The translations under genes were made by a program, and so were the position numbers. Below the pieces are notes generated by a model. It was not told the DNA's origin. It did no database searches and saw only the letters and a list, made by a program, of their open reading frames with translations. A stretch of DNA of 12,228 nucleotides from an uncultured Muribaculaceae bacterium (GTDB lineage: Bacteria > Bacteroidota > Bacteroidia > Bacteroidales > Muribaculaceae): the NCBI GenBank assembly GCA_947644475.1, contig CANRZQ010000053.1:1-12228 (forward strand). Direction: 5' to 3'. Shown one piece after another: positions 1 to 7,919 of this stretch. How positions within the stretch are numbered: position 1 is the first letter of the stretch; each line of letters starts with the position of its first letter.

Positions 1-1
1 C

Positions 2-988
2 AACTTCCCCACCCTCGCCTTCCAGCCCTACTTCACCGCCACCGCCTCTAACGTGGGCTACGGCTACTGGGGCCACGACCTCGGCGGACACCTTATGACC
101 AAGAATGTCGATGCCAACGACCCCGAACTCGTGCTGCGCTGGCTCCAGTTCGGCGTGTTCACCCCCATATTCCGCACCCATGCCACCAAAGACAACCGTA
201 TCGAACGCCAAATCTGGAAATTCCCCAACTTCCCGTCGATGCGTGAGGCCGTGAAACTCCGCTACGCCCTTTTCCCCTACATCTACACCATGGCCCGCGA
301 GACCTACGACACCGGCATCTCCCTTTGCCGTCCGCTCTACTACGATTACCCCGAAAACGACGAGGCTTACGCATTCGAAAACGAATACATGTTCGGCAAT
401 GACATACTCGTAGCCCCCATCACCGAACCTGCCGTCGACGGCATCAGCACCGCAAAAATATGGTTCCCCGAAGGCGCATGGTGGAGCGTATCTACCAACG
501 AACTTATCGAAGGCCCGTGCATAAAGACAATGAAATTCACCGCCGAACAGATTCCCTACTTCTTCAAGCAAGGAGCAATCATTCCGTTAAATCCTGAGTC
601 GGTACAAAACGTTACCGAGCATCCCGACCACCTGATTATCAACGCCGTAGCAGGCAAAGACGGCTCCGGCCTCATCTACGAGGATGGCGGAAACACCCCC
701 GACTACGCCGACAACTTCACTACTACAAAGATGGAATCCTCCACCTCGGGCAATACCGACGAATACACCATCGCTCCGCGCCAAATCACCGGCAAGGTCA
801 ACGGACTCAAAGATGCCCGCTCCTACACATTCCGCATCTTCAACACCGACCGCCCCCAAAGCGTCGCCATTTCCGGCAAGAAAATCGACGCCTCCAAATA
901 CACCTACGACCCCGCCACCCGCACCCTCGTCGTAGCCACCCCCTCCTCCAAGTGCTCCGCTCCCCTCACCCTCACCGTAAAGCACTGA
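2..988 (+). CDS. GH31 family alpha-glycosidase (alpha-glucosidase/alpha-xylosidase type), C-terminal part, 5'-truncated
   Basis: The frame is open from base 2 to the TGA at 986-988, giving 328 visible residues; the start lies left of the window. GH31 enzymes release sugars from the non-reducing ends of alpha-glucosides or alpha-xylosides. The visible part starts at the end of the catalytic barrel: NFPTLAFQPYFTATAS leads into GYGYWGHDLGGH, the conserved Bacteroidetes form of the GH31 'W(S/G)HDIGG' block, followed by FRTHATKDNR and the RYALFPYIY and CRPLYYDYP blocks. GNDILVAPI and the proximal beta-sandwich follow, and the tail (YEDGGNTPDYADNF onward) resembles the C-terminal DUF5110 domain. 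The nucleophile and acid/base aspartates should lie just upstream and cannot be checked, so specificity is open. In this phylum such proteins are usually exported. A strong terminator follows 19 bp after the stop, so it ends its own transcription unit. Confidence 0.9.
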   Translation, partial: NFPTLAFQPYFTATASNVGYGYWGHDLGGHLMTKNVDANDPELVLRWLQFGVFTPIFRTHATKDNRIERQIWKFPNFPSMREAVKLRYALFPYIYTMARETYDTGISLCRPLYYDYPENDEAYAFENEYMFGNDILVAPITEPAVDGISTAKIWFPEGAWWSVSTNELIEGPCIKTMKFTAEQIPYFFKQGAIIPLNPESVQNVTEHPDHLIINAVAGKDGSGLIYEDGGNTPDYADNFTTTKMESSTSGNTDEYTIAPRQITGKVNGLKDARSYTFRIFNTDRPQSVAISGKKIDASKYTYDPATRTLVVATPSSKCSAPLTLTVKH

Positions 989-1007
989 TATACACCACAT
1001 AATATTT

Positions 1008-1045
1008 AAATGGACGCACGCCTCGTGCGTCCATTTTTTGTTTTA
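1008..1045 (+). terminator. Rho-independent terminator of the GH31 gene
   Basis: A perfect 13-bp stem (1008-1020 with 1024-1036) closes a CCT loop and is followed by a T-rich tract (TTTTTTGTTTTA). It starts 19 bp after the GH31 stop codon. The core arms GGACGCACG/CGTGCGTCC recur at 3938-3958 with a different loop and no T tract, so the terminator appears to be built from a palindromic repeat. Confidence 0.88.
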
Positions 1046-1290
1046 TAGGCTCGACTCGTGGCATTGGAGCGGTGTATGGGCGTGATAAATCACGCCCGAA
1101 TCAGATTTGAAAAACATGATGCCGGCGCGATTTATCGCGCCCCTGCCTCTGACCGGAATTTTCAACCGCTCGGGCACGGCGAAGCCGTGATTCCTTGGGT
1201 AACCCGGTATGGAGGCATAGCCGACATGCCGGGTTGAAAAAGATGACAAAAATGCACTGCGACGCAGTGCCTCGCGCCATAGCCGACAGT
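1046..1290. repeat. Non-coding spacer with a cluster of short hairpin repeats
   Basis: No believable gene lies between the GH31 terminator and the mutS2 promoter. The stretch holds five palindromes: 1078-1097 (8-bp arms, loop TAAA), 1124-1141 (7-bp arms, loop TTTA), 1175-1189 (CACGGC, loop GAA, GCCGTG), 1201-1235 (11-bp arms with one G-T pair) and 1254-1270 (GCACTGC, loop GAC, GCAGTGC). The first two are the same element in opposite orientations, GGGCGYGATAAA on one strand and its mirror on the other. The word CATAGCCGACA occurs at 1216-1226 and 1278-1288. A 15-base word at 1057-1071 recurs with one change at 9364-9378. From 1291 to 1381 the sequence is AT-richer and shows nothing further. 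Confidence 0.75.
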
Positions 1291-1381
1291 TTTACCAAAT
1301 ATGCACCCGGTTATACTTTGCCAAGTCTTTTTTAGCAATAATCAATTTTTACCGAAACCCCGTCTTTCGGAGGGCTTTATA

Positions 1382-1413
1382 TTTGATTATTCTTACTATT
1401 ATTTGTAATTTTG
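1382..1413 (+). promoter_or_regulatory. Bacteroidetes-type sigma-ABfr promoter of mutS2
   Basis: TTTG at 1382-1385 (the -33 box) and TAATTTTG at 1406-1413 (a perfect -7 box, TAnnTTTG) are separated by 20 bp, the usual spacing for the Bacteroides primary sigma factor. Transcription would start near 1418-1422, about ten bases before the ATG at 1431. The surrounding sequence is AT-rich. Confidence 0.7.
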
Positions 1414-1430
1414 CAGAAAAATTGGCAAAT

Positions 1431-3893
1431 ATGATAAAAACTACGACATATCCCCCCTCGATTGAGGCAAAAATTGGCTTTTCAGCCGTGAGGGAGATGG
1501 TGGCGGCATGCTGTGTGTCGCCGCTTGGCCGCAGGCGTGTCGAGGAAATGACGTTCTCCCCCGACTTCGACACTGTGGACTCTCGCCTTGGAGCCACTGC
1601 CGAGATGATGGCTATAATAGTCTCCGGCGAGGCTTTCCCTCTCAACCACGTCTACGACCTCGAGCCGCAGATACGCTCGCTCCGTGCCGCCGGCAGCCAT
1701 ATCGGCGAGGCCGACGCCCTGCGCCTGCGCAACTCGCTGGCCACCGCTTCCGATATTGCCTCTTTCTTCGCAACTCATACTTCCGACAACGGCACTCCCG
1801 AATTCCCGCGCCTTGCCGTCACAGCCTCGCGCATCGGCGAACTCCACCGCCCCGTGGCGGCCATCGACCGTATCATCGACCGCACCGGTCTTGTCAAGGA
1901 CACGGCCTCGCCCGAACTCGGACGCATACGCTCGGCAATAGCCTCGATGTCGGGCACAATCAACTCGGTGATGCGCCGGGTGATGTCGCGCGCCGTAAAC
2001 GAGGGCTACCTCGAAGCCGACGCCTCGCCTTCGGTGCGCGACGGCCGGCTGGTGATACCCGTGGCTCCGATGAACAAACGCCGAATTCCCGGCATTGTCC
2101 ACGACGAGTCGGCATCCGGAAAGACCGTGTTTATCGAGCCTGCCGAGGTAGTGGAGGTGAACAACCGCCTGCGCCAGCTCCAACTCGACGAACGCCGCGA
2201 AATCCTGCGCATCCTCGTGGAACTGGCCGATGTGCTCCGCCCCTACATGCCGCAGATGCTCGATGCCGTCGACACCCTCGCCGACTTCGACTTTATCCAC
2301 GCCAAGGCGCGGTTTGCCATCGACACCGACGCCTCCGTGCCGCACATAATCGACGGGATGCAACTCGAATTGTACCGCGCCTGCCATCCCGTGCTCCAGG
2401 CCTCGCTCCGCCGCCAGGGCAAGGAAATAGTGCCGCTCGACATCTGCCTCACCCCCGAGAAAAGGATTCTCGTGATTTCCGGCCCGAACGCCGGCGGCAA
2501 GTCCGTGGCGCTCAAAACCGTGGCCATAGTGCAATACATGCTCCAATGCGGCCTGATGCCCACTGTGGCCGAAAACTCGCATTTCGGCATTGTCGACGGC
2601 ATAATGGTAGACATTGGCGACGACCAGAGCATCGAGGACGACCTCTCCACATATAGTTCGCATCTCCGCAATCTCCGCCAGTTCCTGTTGCGCGGCACCG
2701 ACCGCACCATCGTGCTCATCGACGAATTCGGTTCCGGCACCGAGCCTCAGATGGGCGGTGCCATAGCCCAGGCCGTGCTCGAGGAATTCAATCGCAAGGG
2801 CATGTGGGGCATCGTCACAACCCACTTCCACAACCTCAAGCAATTCGCCTCCGAGACCCCCGGCCTTGTCAACGGCTCCATGCAGTACGACCGCCAGAAA
2901 ATGCGCCCCCTTTTCCGCCTGTCCATCGGCTCGCCCGGCAGCTCGTTCGCCCTTGAAATAGCCCGAACCACCGGCCTGCCCGACGCCATTGTGAAAAAAG
3001 CCGAGGAAATAGCCGGAAGCGACCTCGTCAACCTCGACCGCTACCTCCTCGACATAGCCCGCGACCGACGCTACTGGGAAAACAAGCGCATGGCAATACG
3101 CCAGAAGGAGAAGAAAATCGACGACGTGCTCACACGCTCCGAGACCGACGCCGAGGAACTGCGCCGCTCGCGCCGCGAAATCCTCGACGACGCACGCCGC
3201 CAGGCCAAGGAAATAATCGAAGGCTCCAACGCCGCCGTAGAGCGCACAATCCACGACATACGCCGAGCACAGGCCGACCGCGAGGCCACACTCGAAGCCC
3301 GCCGGCGGCTTGCCCAAGAACGCACCGCCCTCGAAGCCGCCACCGACGAGCAGCACCCCCTTCTGGGCACGACTCGCAAGAAGAAAAAGAAAGAGCCGGC
3401 CAAGGCCGTGCCCGCAGCCCAACGCCCTATTGCCGTGGGCGACAACGTAGTGCTGTACGACGGCTCGAAAACCGTGGGCACCGTCCTCGAAATATCCGGC
3501 AAGAAAGCCACAGTGGCATTCGGCGCCATCAAGACACGCGTCGACCTCGACCGCCTCGCCCACACCGACCGTCAGGTGCCCAAGGCATCGAAAGCCGCAA
3601 CTTTCGTGTCGGCGTCGACATCCGAAAGTTCGCGCGAACGCCAGCTCAACTTCAAGCAGGAAATCGACGTGCGGGGCTACCGCGCCGACGAGGCCGTGCA
3701 GGCCGTGACCTACTATATCGACGACGCCGTGCAATTCGGAGCCGGACGCGTGCGCATCCTCCACGGCACCGGCACCGGCGCCCTGCGCCAGTACATACGC
3801 CAGTACCTCTCCACCGTGCCTTCCGTCGAATCCTACGCCGACGAGGACGTCCGCTTCGGCGGAGCCGGCATCACAGTCGTCAACCTCAAATGA
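1431..3893 (+). CDS. mutS2: MutS2 family ATPase with C-terminal Smr domain
   Basis: The protein has 820 residues if started at ATG 1431. A TTG at 1383 is in frame but lies inside the promoter, so ATG is preferred. After the N-terminal core comes the MutS-type ATPase: Walker A GPNAGGKS at 351-358 and Walker B IVLIDEFGSGTEP with D431-E432. A long charged coiled-coil-like helix spans roughly 530-640, then a lysine run (RKKKKKEP). A KOW-like segment lies at about 668-715, and the C-terminal Smr domain carries IDVRG near 746 and HGTGTGALR at 778. It is slightly longer than B. subtilis MutS2 (785 residues). Known roles of the family are suppressing recombination and, in B. subtilis, splitting collided ribosomes. 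The Smr motif is DxR rather than the DxH of RNA-cleaving SmrB, so mRNA cutting is doubtful (inference). It is transcribed from its own promoter, and a 141-bp spacer separates it from hflX. Confidence 0.95.
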   Translation: MIKTTTYPPSIEAKIGFSAVREMVAACCVSPLGRRRVEEMTFSPDFDTVDSRLGATAEMMAIIVSGEAFPLNHVYDLEPQIRSLRAAGSHIGEADALRLRNSLATASDIASFFATHTSDNGTPEFPRLAVTASRIGELHRPVAAIDRIIDRTGLVKDTASPELGRIRSAIASMSGTINSVMRRVMSRAVNEGYLEADASPSVRDGRLVIPVAPMNKRRIPGIVHDESASGKTVFIEPAEVVEVNNRLRQLQLDERREILRILVELADVLRPYMPQMLDAVDTLADFDFIHAKARFAIDTDASVPHIIDGMQLELYRACHPVLQASLRRQGKEIVPLDICLTPEKRILVISGPNAGGKSVALKTVAIVQYMLQCGLMPTVAENSHFGIVDGIMVDIGDDQSIEDDLSTYSSHLRNLRQFLLRGTDRTIVLIDEFGSGTEPQMGGAIAQAVLEEFNRKGMWGIVTTHFHNLKQFASETPGLVNGSMQYDRQKMRPLFRLSIGSPGSSFALEIARTTGLPDAIVKKAEEIAGSDLVNLDRYLLDIARDRRYWENKRMAIRQKEKKIDDVLTRSETDAEELRRSRREILDDARRQAKEIIEGSNAAVERTIHDIRRAQADREATLEARRRLAQERTALEAATDEQHPLLGTTRKKKKKEPAKAVPAAQRPIAVGDNVVLYDGSKTVGTVLEISGKKATVAFGAIKTRVDLDRLAHTDRQVPKASKAATFVSASTSESSRERQLNFKQEIDVRGYRADEAVQAVTYYIDDAVQFGAGRVRILHGTGTGALRQYIRQYLSTVPSVESYADEDVRFGGAGITVVNLK

Positions 3894-4034
3894 TTATCTT
3901 CCATGAAGATGAAAAAATTAATACAATCACGGTGTAGGGACGCACGGCGCGTGCGTCCGCGCATTAATCACGGCCCCGCCGTGCCCGATTTGCAAAACTT
4001 GAATCAAAAAATGATTCTAAATTGTTAGAATATT
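3894..4034. repeat. mutS2-hflX spacer with two triloop hairpins
   Basis: Two perfect hairpins lie close together: 3938-3958 (GGACGCACG, loop GCG, CGTGCGTCC) and 3969-3983 (CACGGC, loop CCC, GCCGTG). Both arm sequences also occur in the spacer before mutS2 (1012-1032 and 1175-1189), in the same order but with different loops. Neither hairpin here is followed by a T tract, so neither looks like a normal terminator. A TTTG lies at 3989-3992, but no matching TAnnTTTG is found at the right distance, so I call no promoter. Confidence 0.65.
4014..4031 (+). promoter_or_regulatory. Small inverted repeat just before the hflX start codon
   Basis: ATTCTAA (4014-4020) and TTAGAAT (4025-4031) form a perfect 7-bp inverted repeat around ATTG and end three bases before the ATG. 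It could be an operator or a weak hairpin over the ribosome landing site. It may also be chance in AT-rich DNA. Confidence 0.3.
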
Positions 4035-5261
4035 ATGAAAACTGAAAATATTATAACCGGAGAGGAGCGCGCCGTGCTCATAGGCCTCATCACCCCCGAG
4101 CAGCCGGAACAGAAAGCCCGCGAGTATATCGACGAACTGGCTTTCCTGGCCGACACCGCCGGAGCAACGGCCGTGAAGACTTTCTTCCAGCGCATGGACC
4201 GCCCCAACTCCACATCTTACGTAGGCAAAGGCAAACTTGAAGAAATAAAAGCCTATGTCGAGGCCGACGGCGACATCGCCATGGCTATTTTCGACGACGA
4301 CCTCTCGGCAAAGCAAGTGGCCTTTATCGAAAAGGAACTGAAAATAAAAGTGCTCGACCGCACAAGCCTTATCCTCGACATCTTCGCTCGCCGCGCACAG
4401 ACAGCCACGGCACGCACACAGGTCGAACTCGCTCAGTACCGCTACCTCCTGCCGCGGCTCACCCGAATGTGGACCCACCTCGAACGCCAGCGAGGCGGTA
4501 TCGGCATGCGCGGCCCCGGTGAGACTCAGATAGAGACCGACCGCCGTATTATCCTCGACCGCATCTCCCGGCTCAAAGAAGAACTGAAAGGCATCGACCG
4601 CCAGAAATCCATACAGCGCAAAAATCGTGGCAAACTCACTCGCGTGGCCCTTGTTGGATATACCAACGTGGGCAAATCCACGCTTATGAACCTGCTGAGC
4701 AAGTCCGACGTCTTCGCTGAGAATAAACTGTTTGCCACGCTCGACACCACTGTGCGCAAAATCACAATCGACAACCTCCCTCTCCTCCTTACCGACACCG
4801 TTGGCTTTATCCGCAAACTCCCCACCCACCTTGTAGAGGCTTTCAAGTCCACCCTCGACGAGGTGCGCGAGGCCGACGTGCTTGTCCATGTCGTCGATGT
4901 GTCGCACCCCAATTTCGAAGAGCAGATTGAAGTGGTGAACCGCACCCTTGGCGAACTATGCGACGGCGAAGGCAAGCCCACAATAATGGTATTCAACAAA
5001 ATCGACGCATTCCGCCCCGACGAGGCCGACCCCGACGACCTTACGGCCGACAACTCCCGCATCCACACCCTCGAAGGCCTGCAACAGGCTTGGGAAAAGC
5101 GCACCGGAGGAAATGCCGTGTTCATTTCTGCAAAAAAAGGCACAAACATACCCCAACTTAAACAGTTGATCTACGACCGCGCCAAGGAAATACACATGGC
5201 CCGCTTCCCATACAACGACCTTCTATTCGAACGCTACGACGACCTCGGCGAAAATTCCTGA
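4035..5261 (+). CDS. hflX: Ribosome-associated GTPase HflX
   Basis: This 408-residue protein matches HflX throughout. The N-terminal HflX domain includes YVGKGKLEEIKAYV near residue 56, followed by the Arg-rich linker with the family signature RGGIGMRGPGETQIETDRR (about 154-172) and a helical stretch. The GTPase domain shows G1 GYTNVGKS (208-215), G3 DTVGF (254-258), G4 NKID (321-324) and a G5-like SAKKG near 366. HflX binds the 50S subunit and splits stalled or hibernating 70S ribosomes under stress such as heat. The start is the ATG at 4035, with no Shine-Dalgarno motif, as is normal in this phylum. The gene's stop is only 5 bp before the next gene, so hflX and the phospholipase gene are very probably co-transcribed. 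Confidence 0.96.
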   Translation: MKTENIITGEERAVLIGLITPEQPEQKAREYIDELAFLADTAGATAVKTFFQRMDRPNSTSYVGKGKLEEIKAYVEADGDIAMAIFDDDLSAKQVAFIEKELKIKVLDRTSLILDIFARRAQTATARTQVELAQYRYLLPRLTRMWTHLERQRGGIGMRGPGETQIETDRRIILDRISRLKEELKGIDRQKSIQRKNRGKLTRVALVGYTNVGKSTLMNLLSKSDVFAENKLFATLDTTVRKITIDNLPLLLTDTVGFIRKLPTHLVEAFKSTLDEVREADVLVHVVDVSHPNFEEQIEVVNRTLGELCDGEGKPTIMVFNKIDAFRPDEADPDDLTADNSRIHTLEGLQQAWEKRTGGNAVFISAKKGTNIPQLKQLIYDRAKEIHMARFPYNDLLFERYDDLGENS

Positions 5262-5266
5262 CTCTC

Positions 5267-6061
5267 ATGGCATACGACCAAGGACACAAATATAAATTAG
5301 GAGTTGCGCTAAGCGGCGGAGGAGCACGAGGCCTGGCCCATGCCGGAGCGCTCAAAGCCATTGAAGAAGCCGGCTTGCGCCCCGACATAATAGCCGGCGT
5401 GAGCGCCGGCTCAATCGTGGCCGTGATGTACTCTGCCGGAATAAGCCCCGACAGGATTCTCGAACTTTTCTCCAACGGCCGTTTCAGCGACTTCGCCGAA
5501 TTCAGCATCGGCAAGGGCGGACTCCTCAAAATGGACCGCTTCATCCGCGTCATAGCCAAATCGCTCGGAGCCTACAAACGCCTCGAGGATTTGCCCATAC
5601 CCACATTCATCGGCACCACCGACTTCGATCACGGCGTGGCTGTCGAATTCCACGAGGGCGACATCAGCCCCATCATCAAGGCATCGTGCAGCATCCCCGT
5701 GGTGTTCCCGCCCGTGTCGATCGGTGGCACAGCCTACGTCGACGGAGGTGTGCTCCGCAACCTCCCGGCCTGGACCATACGCGACAAATGCGAACGCCTC
5801 ATCGGCATCAACGTAAGCCCCCTGGGCCGCGTTAAAACCGACCCTTCGATATTCGAAATAGCCATGCGCTCCTACTCCCTGCTGGCAAAAGCCAACCAGA
5901 AACAAGACATGGACGTGTGCGACCTTGTGGTGCAGACACGCGAACTCACCCACCGAAAAGTATTCGACCTCAAAGAAATAAACAAAGTATTTACATCCGG
6001 CTACGTAAACATGCGCAAGACCCTGCGCGATGCCGGATGGTGGCAGACCGACAGTATATAA
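5267..6061 (+). CDS. Patatin-like phospholipase family protein
   Basis: The product is 264 residues, close to the minimum for a bacterial patatin domain, and has no signal peptide. It shows the three hallmarks in order: the oxyanion loop GGGARG (17-22), the nucleophile elbow G-V-S46-A-G (44-48) and the catalytic Asp in the DGG motif (D159-G-G). The Ser-Asp dyad is intact, so it should be an active lipid acyl hydrolase; substrate and physiological role are unknown. It resembles the short RssA/YchK-type cytoplasmic patatins rather than secreted virulence types such as ExoU (inference). It lies 5 bp after hflX, implying an operon and possibly a shared stress response. The 43-bp gap to the next gene is AT-rich and carries no terminator. 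Confidence 0.92.
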   Translation: MAYDQGHKYKLGVALSGGGARGLAHAGALKAIEEAGLRPDIIAGVSAGSIVAVMYSAGISPDRILELFSNGRFSDFAEFSIGKGGLLKMDRFIRVIAKSLGAYKRLEDLPIPTFIGTTDFDHGVAVEFHEGDISPIIKASCSIPVVFPPVSIGGTAYVDGGVLRNLPAWTIRDKCERLIGINVSPLGRVKTDPSIFEIAMRSYSLLAKANQKQDMDVCDLVVQTRELTHRKVFDLKEINKVFTSGYVNMRKTLRDAGWWQTDSI

Positions 6062-6104
6062 TATATAATCCTAAATCCTAACCCTACCCTATCATCATCA
6101 CACA

Positions 6105-7793
6105 ATGACCGCCACCCCAAAACCAATAATATACCAGCTCCTTCCCCGGCTCTACACCAACTACCGCAAAGAGCAAGTAAAGAACGGCACAATAAGCCAG
6201 AACGGATGCGGCAAACTCAACGATATCACACCCGCCATCCTCTCCGAGATTCGCCGCCTTGGAGCCACACATGTGTGGTACACTGGCGTAATCGAGCACG
6301 CCCACGACACCGACTACACCGCACACGGCATCCCTCGGCACAACCCTCACGTAATCAAAGGCCACGCCGGAAGCCCATACGCCATTACCGACTATTACGA
6401 CATCGACCCCGACCTTGCTGTCGACGTTGACAACCGTATCGCCGAATTCGAGGCCCTGGTGAAACGCACACACAAAGCCGGCCTCAAAGTGATAATCGAC
6501 TTTGTGCCCAACCACGTCGCTCGCCAATACCACTCCGACGCAAAGCCCAAGGGCATACTCGACCTCGGCGACGGCGACAACACCGACATGTTCTTCTCTC
6601 CCGCCAACAACTTCTACTACATCACCCGCCAGCAATTTGCCCCCGAAGGCGTCGACCTCGGCGACGGACCCGACGCATACGTAGAATTCCCCGCACGCGC
6701 CTCCGGCAACGACTGCTTCACGGCCTTCCCCGGCGTAAACGACTGGTACGACACCATAAAACTCAACTACGGCATCGACCCCTGGAACGGCTCACGCCAT
6801 TTCGACCCGATTCCTCCCACTTGGCTCAAAATGCTCCATATCCTGCGATATTGGGCGGCAAAAGGCGTCGACGGATTCCGATGCGACATGGTGCACATGG
6901 TGCCGGTTGAATTCTGGCAGTGGGCCATTCCCAACGTCCGCTCCCACTATCCCGACATGATTTTCATCGCCGAGATATACGACACCGGCCTCTACCGCCC
7001 CTACATCGCCGCCGGATTCAATTACCTCTACGACAAAGTCAACCTCTACGACACCCTCGTGGGAATACAGTGCCACAACCACTCCGCAGCCGCCATCACA
7101 TCATGCTGGCAAACCGTGGAAGGCATCGCTCCACACATGCTCAACTTCCTCGAAAACCACGACGAAGTGCGCTTCGCCTCACGCTTCTACGCCGGCGACG
7201 CACAAAAGGTTATTCCCTCGCTCGTAGTCAGCGCCATGCTCAACACCGGCCCGTTTATGCTCTATGGCGGCCAGGAACTCGGCGAGGATGCCGCAGGCGC
7301 GCCCGGATATTCAGGCGACGACGGCCGCACATCCATATTCGACTACACCATAATGCCAAAAGTGCAGCACTGGCTCAACTCAGGCACATGCGACGGCCCT
7401 CTCTCATATGCCGAGGAGCAACTGCGCGAACAGTATGCTCGCATCCTCACCCTCTGCACACGTGAGCACGCCATAACCGAAGGCTCATTCTTCGACTTGA
7501 TGTACGTCAACTACCACAATCCCGGCTTCAACCCACACCGCCACTACGCGTTCATGCGCTCATGTCCCGGCTCGACCCTCATCATTGCCGTCAATTTCTC
7601 GTCATCGCCCGCCGACATGAGCATCAACATCCCGCGCCACGCCTTCGAAGCCCTCGGCATCGCTCCCGGACGCTACCGCGCCACCGAACTCCTCTCCGGC
7701 ACGCGACAGTCGAAAGACATCACCGACGACACCCCCTTCACCACCGCCGTCGCCCCCTACGGAGCCGTAATCTGGAAAATCAAAACCACCTAA
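6105..7793 (+). CDS. GH13 alpha-amylase family glycosyl hydrolase, predicted cytoplasmic
   Basis: The protein has 562 residues. It starts MTATPKPIIYQLLPRLYTNY, an amylase-type first beta strand with no signal peptide or lipobox. All four GH13 conserved regions are present: region I DFVPNH (132-137), region II GFRCDMVH with nucleophile D261, region III FIAEIY with acid/base E290, and region IV FLENHDE with H352 and D353. The barrel is followed by a C-terminal beta domain ending VAPYGAVIWKIK. It should therefore be an active alpha-glucan hydrolase or transferase, acting on glycogen or imported malto-oligosaccharides (inference). Exact specificity and subfamily cannot be read from the motifs. 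It is 43 bp downstream of the patatin gene on the same strand and may end the hflX transcription unit. It meets prfB tail to tail. Confidence 0.92.
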   Translation: MTATPKPIIYQLLPRLYTNYRKEQVKNGTISQNGCGKLNDITPAILSEIRRLGATHVWYTGVIEHAHDTDYTAHGIPRHNPHVIKGHAGSPYAITDYYDIDPDLAVDVDNRIAEFEALVKRTHKAGLKVIIDFVPNHVARQYHSDAKPKGILDLGDGDNTDMFFSPANNFYYITRQQFAPEGVDLGDGPDAYVEFPARASGNDCFTAFPGVNDWYDTIKLNYGIDPWNGSRHFDPIPPTWLKMLHILRYWAAKGVDGFRCDMVHMVPVEFWQWAIPNVRSHYPDMIFIAEIYDTGLYRPYIAAGFNYLYDKVNLYDTLVGIQCHNHSAAAITSCWQTVEGIAPHMLNFLENHDEVRFASRFYAGDAQKVIPSLVVSAMLNTGPFMLYGGQELGEDAAGAPGYSGDDGRTSIFDYTIMPKVQHWLNSGTCDGPLSYAEEQLREQYARILTLCTREHAITEGSFFDLMYVNYHNPGFNPHRHYAFMRSCPGSTLIIAVNFSSSPADMSINIPRHAFEALGIAPGRYRATELLSGTRQSKDITDDTPFTTAVAPYGAVIWKIKTT

Positions 7794-7840
7794 TCAATTC
7801 ACAATTCACAATGCACGATGCACAATTGATTTAATGCACA

Positions 7841-7874
7841 AACCCGGCAGGAATGCCAACCCGGCAGGAACGCT
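7841..7874 (+). repeat. 17-bp tandem duplication
   Basis: AACCCGGCAGGAATGCC (7841-7857) is followed directly by AACCCGGCAGGAACGCT (7858-7874), 15 of 17 bases identical. It lies inside the 27-bp inverted repeat and runs into the compound hairpin at 7871. Confidence 0.7.
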
Positions 7875-7919
7875 AACCGCGAAGCGCTTTGCCACAGGCA
7901 AAGAACCCTCCGGCTTGCG
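7871..7919 (+). repeat. 49-nt compound hairpin repeat, copy 1 (downstream of prfB)
   Basis: The inner stem CTTTGCC/GGCAAAG (7887-7893, 7897-7903) closes an ACA loop. Around it is an outer 9-bp stem with two mismatches (7871-7879 with 7911-7919). The copy at 9171-9219 has the same layout at the same spacing. The two outer stems differ by changes that keep pairing (G7872-C7918 versus A9172-T9218; G7879-C7911 versus A9179-T9211). Confidence 0.7.

Noticed and set aside
1046..1290. CRISPR array or attachment site
   Set aside because: Repeats are palindromic, unequal in length and irregularly spaced, with no unique spacers of constant size and no cas or integrase gene.
1482..3764. A 760-codon open frame on the minus strand opposite mutS2
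   Set aside because: mutS2 matches its family along its whole length in the plus frame. The antisense frame is a by-product of C-rich third positions and has Cys/His/Gly-rich composition with no recognisable domain.
3989..4020. hflX promoter starting from TTTG at 3989
   Set aside because: No TAnnTTTG box lies 19-21 bp downstream; the nearest partial match is 25 bp away with two mismatches.
4017..4907. A 296-codon minus-strand frame opposite hflX
   Set aside because: It is the same kind of antisense shadow over a clearly conserved gene.
6055..6104. Separate promoter for the amylase gene in the AT-rich gap
   Set aside because: No TTTG/TAnnTTTG pair is present, so the TATATAAT-like run alone is not enough.
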